DNA of 11,369 bases, from assembly GCA_001584585.1 (NCBI GenBank), contig LSYV01000387.1:1-11369 (forward strand). The letters are read 5' to 3'. The stretch's first letter is position 1, and the number at the start of each line of letters is the position of its first letter. This DNA comes from Gonium pectorale. Taxonomy: Eukaryota > Chlorophyta > Chlorophyceae > Chlamydomonadales > Volvocaceae. The notes below the pieces were generated by a model. That model searched no databases, had not been told where the DNA came from, and was given only the letters and a program-made list of their open reading frames with translations. The position numbers were made by a program, and so were the translations under genes. Below are positions 8,112-11,369 of this stretch, piece after piece.

Positions 8112-8872
8112 GGAGGGCGTACTGCCACCGGCCAGGCGGTGGCGGGCGGGATGGGCCAACAGACCTTTCCGGGTACTCATCCGCAGCGCGTGGTGGCGCC
8201 CCGACCTCGCTCGGCCCGGCCCGGGGCTGGCGTGCCGCCGCCGTCAGATGCCCCAGCATGCACACCCGGCAGCACCAATAAACTACGCCCGGCGGTGTCC
8301 CCCCCCCCGGCACCACGCGTGACGGTCAGTGTAACCCACCACATCCCGCCCCCATCCCCCAATGTCAGCGCCTACAACTGTCAAACGTAAGCTCATGTAC
8401 GCTGCAGCGCAGCTCGCTCGTCGCTGACCTCGCAGCTTCACAGGTCGCGAACAAAGAGAACTCGACACAGAAGAGGGAGCCCGCTTCTACGGCCATACAC
8501 AACAACTACGCCAAGACCGCCACACGCTCTTCTATTGCGCTTGTATGCGCGACGCGACCCGTTTCCCGTCCGGCCAGCCGGCCGGCAACCGCAGCCGGAG
8601 CGGCCGCCCGTCGGAGCGAGGAGGCAGGCCACCCACCTCAAGACCGGTCGGAGGAGGGGGGTCGCGCGCAGCGACTTCTGCCCTGGGCCAGCCAGGGAGG
8701 CTGCGCCGCCATCGCACGCCTGGAGCTCCCCCACCAACAACCCCACGTCCGCGGCGCCACGACACAGCTCCGCTGAACGCCCGCCCGCCGATGTCCGACA
8801 AAACTTAGGGTTCCCAAGCGGCCCTCGCGCACCGCAAACCCCTCCCCCTCCCCGCCTCACCCCCACCGCCCC
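8112..8872 (-). other. Inferred 3' UTR of ALG13
   Basis: This stretch lies between the ALG13 stop codon and the minus-strand TGTAA. I see no domain, splice-consistent ORF or RNA gene in it on either strand. Confidence 0.45.
8330..8334 (+). terminator. Probable poly(A) signal of the globin-like gene
   Basis: TGTAA is the usual polyadenylation motif in Chlamydomonas, and this is the only plus-strand copy I found between 5971 and 8400. An AATAAA also occurs at 8277-8282. Cleavage would be expected about 10-20 bases downstream of TGTAA. Confidence 0.45.
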
Positions 8873-10659
8873 TCAGCCCCTCCCCGCCCCCGCCCCCGGG
8901 AAGCCCATCTGGCGGTTGATCGCCGCCACCATCCCCGCCGGGCTGCCCTTGCTGTACGGCACCAGGCGGCTGCCGTCAAACGACCGTACGGCGTTCAGCA
9001 GCTCGTCCGGCGCCGCGCACACCTGCGACCAAGGAGGCGGCCGCACGGTCGGGAGACGGACCGGGAGCTGGGGCTACTTCCATATGTGTGTGTGGTGTGG
9101 TGTTGGGGTGCTGGGGGAGGGGGTTGCGCTGCCACCGACCCGGACACCCCGCTGGCCACACACCCTTGGCCAGGGCCTCCCTGGCGACAGGGACGCACAG
9201 GGTACACCAAGGCGCCCATACCCGTACCCAACAGCTCCCAAGGGAAGCACCAGCCCGCAGTCCTTCGCTCCCAACTGACCCCCACATGCCGCGACACCAA
9301 TCCCGCACCCCTGCACCGTCTGCCGCATCCCCCACCCCTAGCGTCCCCTCCGCGACCCCACCGGCTTGTAACAACCCCATACACCCTTGGGTCTCCTGCC
9401 CCCCCTTCCCCACACCCTCCCCGCCCTCAACCCCGGCGCCCACCAGGTGCCCCCCCGCCGCCAGCGTGGCGCCCAGCTCCTGCTGGTGGTTGTCCATGAG
9501 CAGCGGGTTGGGCACCACCAGCAGCGGCACGCCGGCGGTCAGCGACTCGAAGATGGAGCCGCTGCCTGCGCGGGAAGGGGGGAGAGGGGCGCGGTGGGCG
9601 GTAGTGGCAAAGTCAGGAGTTAGGGTCAGGGTCAGGGGTAATGCCGGTGGGCTCCGGCGGGACGGGGGGGGGGGCGGGACGGGCGAGGGGTGTGGGGGTG
9701 CGTCGGGCGTGCGGTGGGTGGCCAGGGTGTGGAGGGGGCGGGGGGGGGGCAGGGGCCATTGGAATCGGGGAGAGGGGCCGCGGGGGAGGGAGGGAGGGTC
9801 TCTCTCGTGCACCCGCAACTCTCGCTGGGCCAGAGGGAGTGGCCACATGCCCCATGGTGTGGCTCCCCAATTGCAGTGTTTCCTTTATGCCCCGCGTCCG
9901 CTGACGGCCACCAGCTTACCCCGCCGGCCACCGCCCCACCGGCCGCCGCCCCACCGGCCAGCCGCTGCCCAGGGCCGGCATCCTAGCTGCCCCGCCGACC
10001 GCCCCCAACCCCCAACCCCCGGTCCCGGGGGGGTCCACACCTGCGTGGCTGATGACCAGCGCCGCGGAGGAGATGTAGGCCGCCAGCGAGGGCGAGTAGT
10101 CAAAGTACCTGCGGCAGCGGGGCAGGGGAGGGGCGCGGCGTGCAACAGGGGGGTGGGAAAGTTACGAGGCGTAGGTCCACGCCCCTTTAGGGTGCGAAAC
10201 GGTGTGTGGAGGGGATACAGGGAGCCGGGGGTGAGGTCCCGTGTGCGCGGGCTCCGCCTTTCCCGCGTGAGCAGGAGCCACGGGTGGGAGTGCGGAGTAT
10301 GGGAGAGCAGGTGGCTGGGCGGAGCTGGGGATAAAGATTGGGCGACACGGGGTACGCGTGGTTGGGCGGAACTCAACTCGACATCGATTCCCTCGGTCGT
10401 GGCCTTGGCCTGACCCGCGGGGACCACCACGTGGGGTACGTATGAGCCGTTCCCCTTTTGTATGACCAGCTTGCTGTAGCCCTTGGAGCGCAGAATTCGC
10501 AGCAGCTCCAGCGAATCGACACGCCTGCATCCGGGCACACCCGGGGAACAGCTTCGCAAAAGCCACTACATCATGGATACTTCTGCCAACTCACTCTACG
10601 AGAGCATCGAACTTGGTTGTGCCGACAGTCACAAAGACCGACCGCTCGGCAGCGGCCAT
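8873..10659 (-). CDS. ALG13: UDP-N-acetylglucosamine transferase subunit ALG13, 183 residues, five exons
   Basis: Alg13 is the catalytic half of the Alg13/Alg14 enzyme. It adds the second GlcNAc to dolichyl-PP-GlcNAc on the cytosolic face of the ER, an early step in N-glycan precursor synthesis; membrane-bound Alg14 recruits it. Exons: 10659-10595, 10524-10378, 10108-10041, 9565-9444, 9022-8873. All phases fit and the frame ends at TGA. An in-frame TGA 15 bases upstream fixes the start. Motifs in order: SVFVTVGTTKFDALVERVDS (7-26), the family N-terminal signature; GYSKLVIQKGNGSYVP; EYFDYSPSLAAYISSAALVI (71-90); SHAGSGSIFESLTAGVPLLV (91-110), the GT-B donor-site motif; VPNPLLMDNHQQELGATLAA (111-130); GGHL-VCAAPDELLNAVRSFD. 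The length is close to single-domain fungal and animal Alg13. No membrane segment is seen, in line with need for an Alg14 partner, which is not in this window. HAGSGS has Ser where many homologues have Ala. Intron 2 begins with the unusual donor GTTGAG, but phase and homology support it. Confidence 0.95.
9918..9964 (+). repeat. Short imperfect tandem repeat in ALG13 intron 3
   Basis: CCGGCCACCGCCCCACCGG and CCGCCGCCCCACCGGCC units repeat about three times. This is a low-complexity block inside the 475-base intron 3 of ALG13 and has no evident role. Confidence 0.5.
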
Positions 10660-11369
10660 GCTCGAGACCACTCAACACCGCAGACTCGGCTGCCTACATC
10701 AGGTTTCCGGAAACGAGGAGCCCCGCGGTTCACATTCTATGCAGCGGCGAGAGGTCGACAAGATATTGGATCCAGGGTGTGGATCCGCCGCTCGTCCGGC
10801 GCCGTCACAGGCGCGCGGGGCGGTTGGCGACGCTGGCGCGGGGTCGTAGGGGCCAGTGCGGGGCTGGCGTGCGTGTGTGCGGCGCCATACCAGCCCCCAC
10901 GGCGGCCCACGGCACGATTTCTATTGGTTGGTTTTTGGTATTGGTGGCCACAGCCCGGCGTTTGGGGCATCCCCATTCCCCTGCCCTGTGCAGCGCCCGG
11001 AGCGATCGTACTCCGTGGCCCAGCCCGCTCGTCCGCCTGTCACTGAATGTCACTGCGGCTCCGGCCCCCGCACGGCACGGCACGGTACACGATTACGGCA
11101 TCCCGCGCGTCCCACGGGCCCGGCCCTCATCACCCCAACCAATGTGGCTCCAGACCGCCGCTGGGACGCCGTCACCGGTCCAGCCGATCTTCCCTGCCCA
11201 GGGCGGCGGGGCAGGGCAGGGCAGGGCAGGGCGGCGCAGAGGTGCCGCTGTGCTGCGCTGCGCAGCCCGACCGTCCAACTGCTGTCCGGCGGTGGTGGCC
11301 TGTTGGTGGCAGCCTTCCACGCAGCGCGCCATGACCCCTACCGCACAAGCGCCATTCCTGTCATTCCCG
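10660..11369. promoter_or_regulatory. Upstream flank and presumed promoter of ALG13, no gene supported
   Basis: This interval lies before the ALG13 start. I see no TATA box on the minus strand. Two ATTGG sequences (10923-10927 and 10940-10944) read as CCAAT on the minus strand, about 264-285 bases upstream of the ATG, and could be promoter elements. Further right are short pentanucleotide repeats: CACGG three to four times at 11071-11085 and GGGCA four to five times at 11208-11232. Open frames here have no recognisable domain. An exon of a further gene near the right edge cannot be excluded. Confidence 0.4.
11208..11232 (+). repeat. (GGGCA)n pentanucleotide repeat
   Basis: Four full GGGCA units are followed by a partial one. 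This is a simple tandem repeat in the right flank. Confidence 0.75.

Larger units (their letters stand above)
5971..8345 (+). other. Probable long 3' UTR of the globin-like gene, no other gene supported
   Basis: After the TAG at 5968-5970 no plus-strand TGTAA occurs until 8330, so the inferred 3' UTR is about 2.4 kb. It contains C-rich CCCAC repeats (about 6013-6080), a GTTT run (6473-6488), a CCCGA repeat (about 6585-6599), alternating CG/TG sequence (6936-6966) and a long GTG repeat. Several long frames cross the region on both strands, but they are driven by repeats and lack domains or fitting splice sites. A non-coding RNA or a separate gene cannot be excluded. Confidence 0.4.

Noticed and set aside
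9088..10413. Plus-strand open frame of 441 residues
   Set aside because: It runs antisense through ALG13 exons and introns. High GC keeps stop codons rare; its composition is low-complexity and no family is recognisable.
10483..11046. Plus-strand open frame of 187 residues upstream of ALG13
   Set aside because: It begins antisense to ALG13 exons 1-2, has no domain and ends in low-complexity promoter sequence.

Overview
The window reads as nuclear DNA of a volvocine green alga close to Chlamydomonas. GC content is very high, genes are split by many short introns (about 70 to 550 bases) with GTGAG/GTGCG-type donors and CAG acceptors, introns and 3' regions carry C-rich, GT/CA and GTG simple repeats, and a TGTAA polyadenylation motif lies downstream of both complete genes. 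The species cannot be fixed from sequence alone. All gene models below were assembled by hand by matching splice phases, so long open frames covering introns were ignored.

Layout, left to right. (1) Positions 689-2893, minus strand: the 5' part of an ionotropic glutamate-receptor-like channel (GLR): ligand-binding lobe S1, M1, pore segment and the M3 SYTANL motif in five exons. The S2 lobe and last membrane helix are not found, and the gene probably runs off the left edge. Exon 3 needs a one-base frame change near a run of five C (1605-1609). (2) Positions 2894-3366: a short divergent promoter interval with a plus-strand TATA box and four small upstream ORFs. (3) Positions 3367-5970, plus strand: a seven-exon gene for a 400-residue protein with an atypical truncated-haemoglobin-like domain (about residues 193-330), in which cysteine occupies the place expected for the haem-binding proximal histidine. 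(4) Positions 5971-8872: a gene-poor convergent 3' region with long inferred UTRs, a (GTG)n tract of about 41 units, and poly(A) signals placed so that the two transcripts should overlap tail to tail. (5) Positions 8873-10659, minus strand: a complete five-exon ALG13 gene (183 residues), the catalytic subunit of the UDP-GlcNAc transferase that adds the second sugar of the N-glycan lipid precursor. (6) Positions 10660-11369: upstream flank of ALG13 with short pentanucleotide repeats and no gene I can support.

The three genes show no evident common pathway: a membrane channel, a globin-like protein and an ER glycosylation enzyme. The GLR and globin-like genes share a divergent intergenic region, and the globin-like and ALG13 genes converge. 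The observations most worth following up are the cysteine-for-histidine globin-like domain, the 27-28-base motif shared by two consecutive introns of that gene, and the GLR gene with no visible signal peptide and a broken frame.
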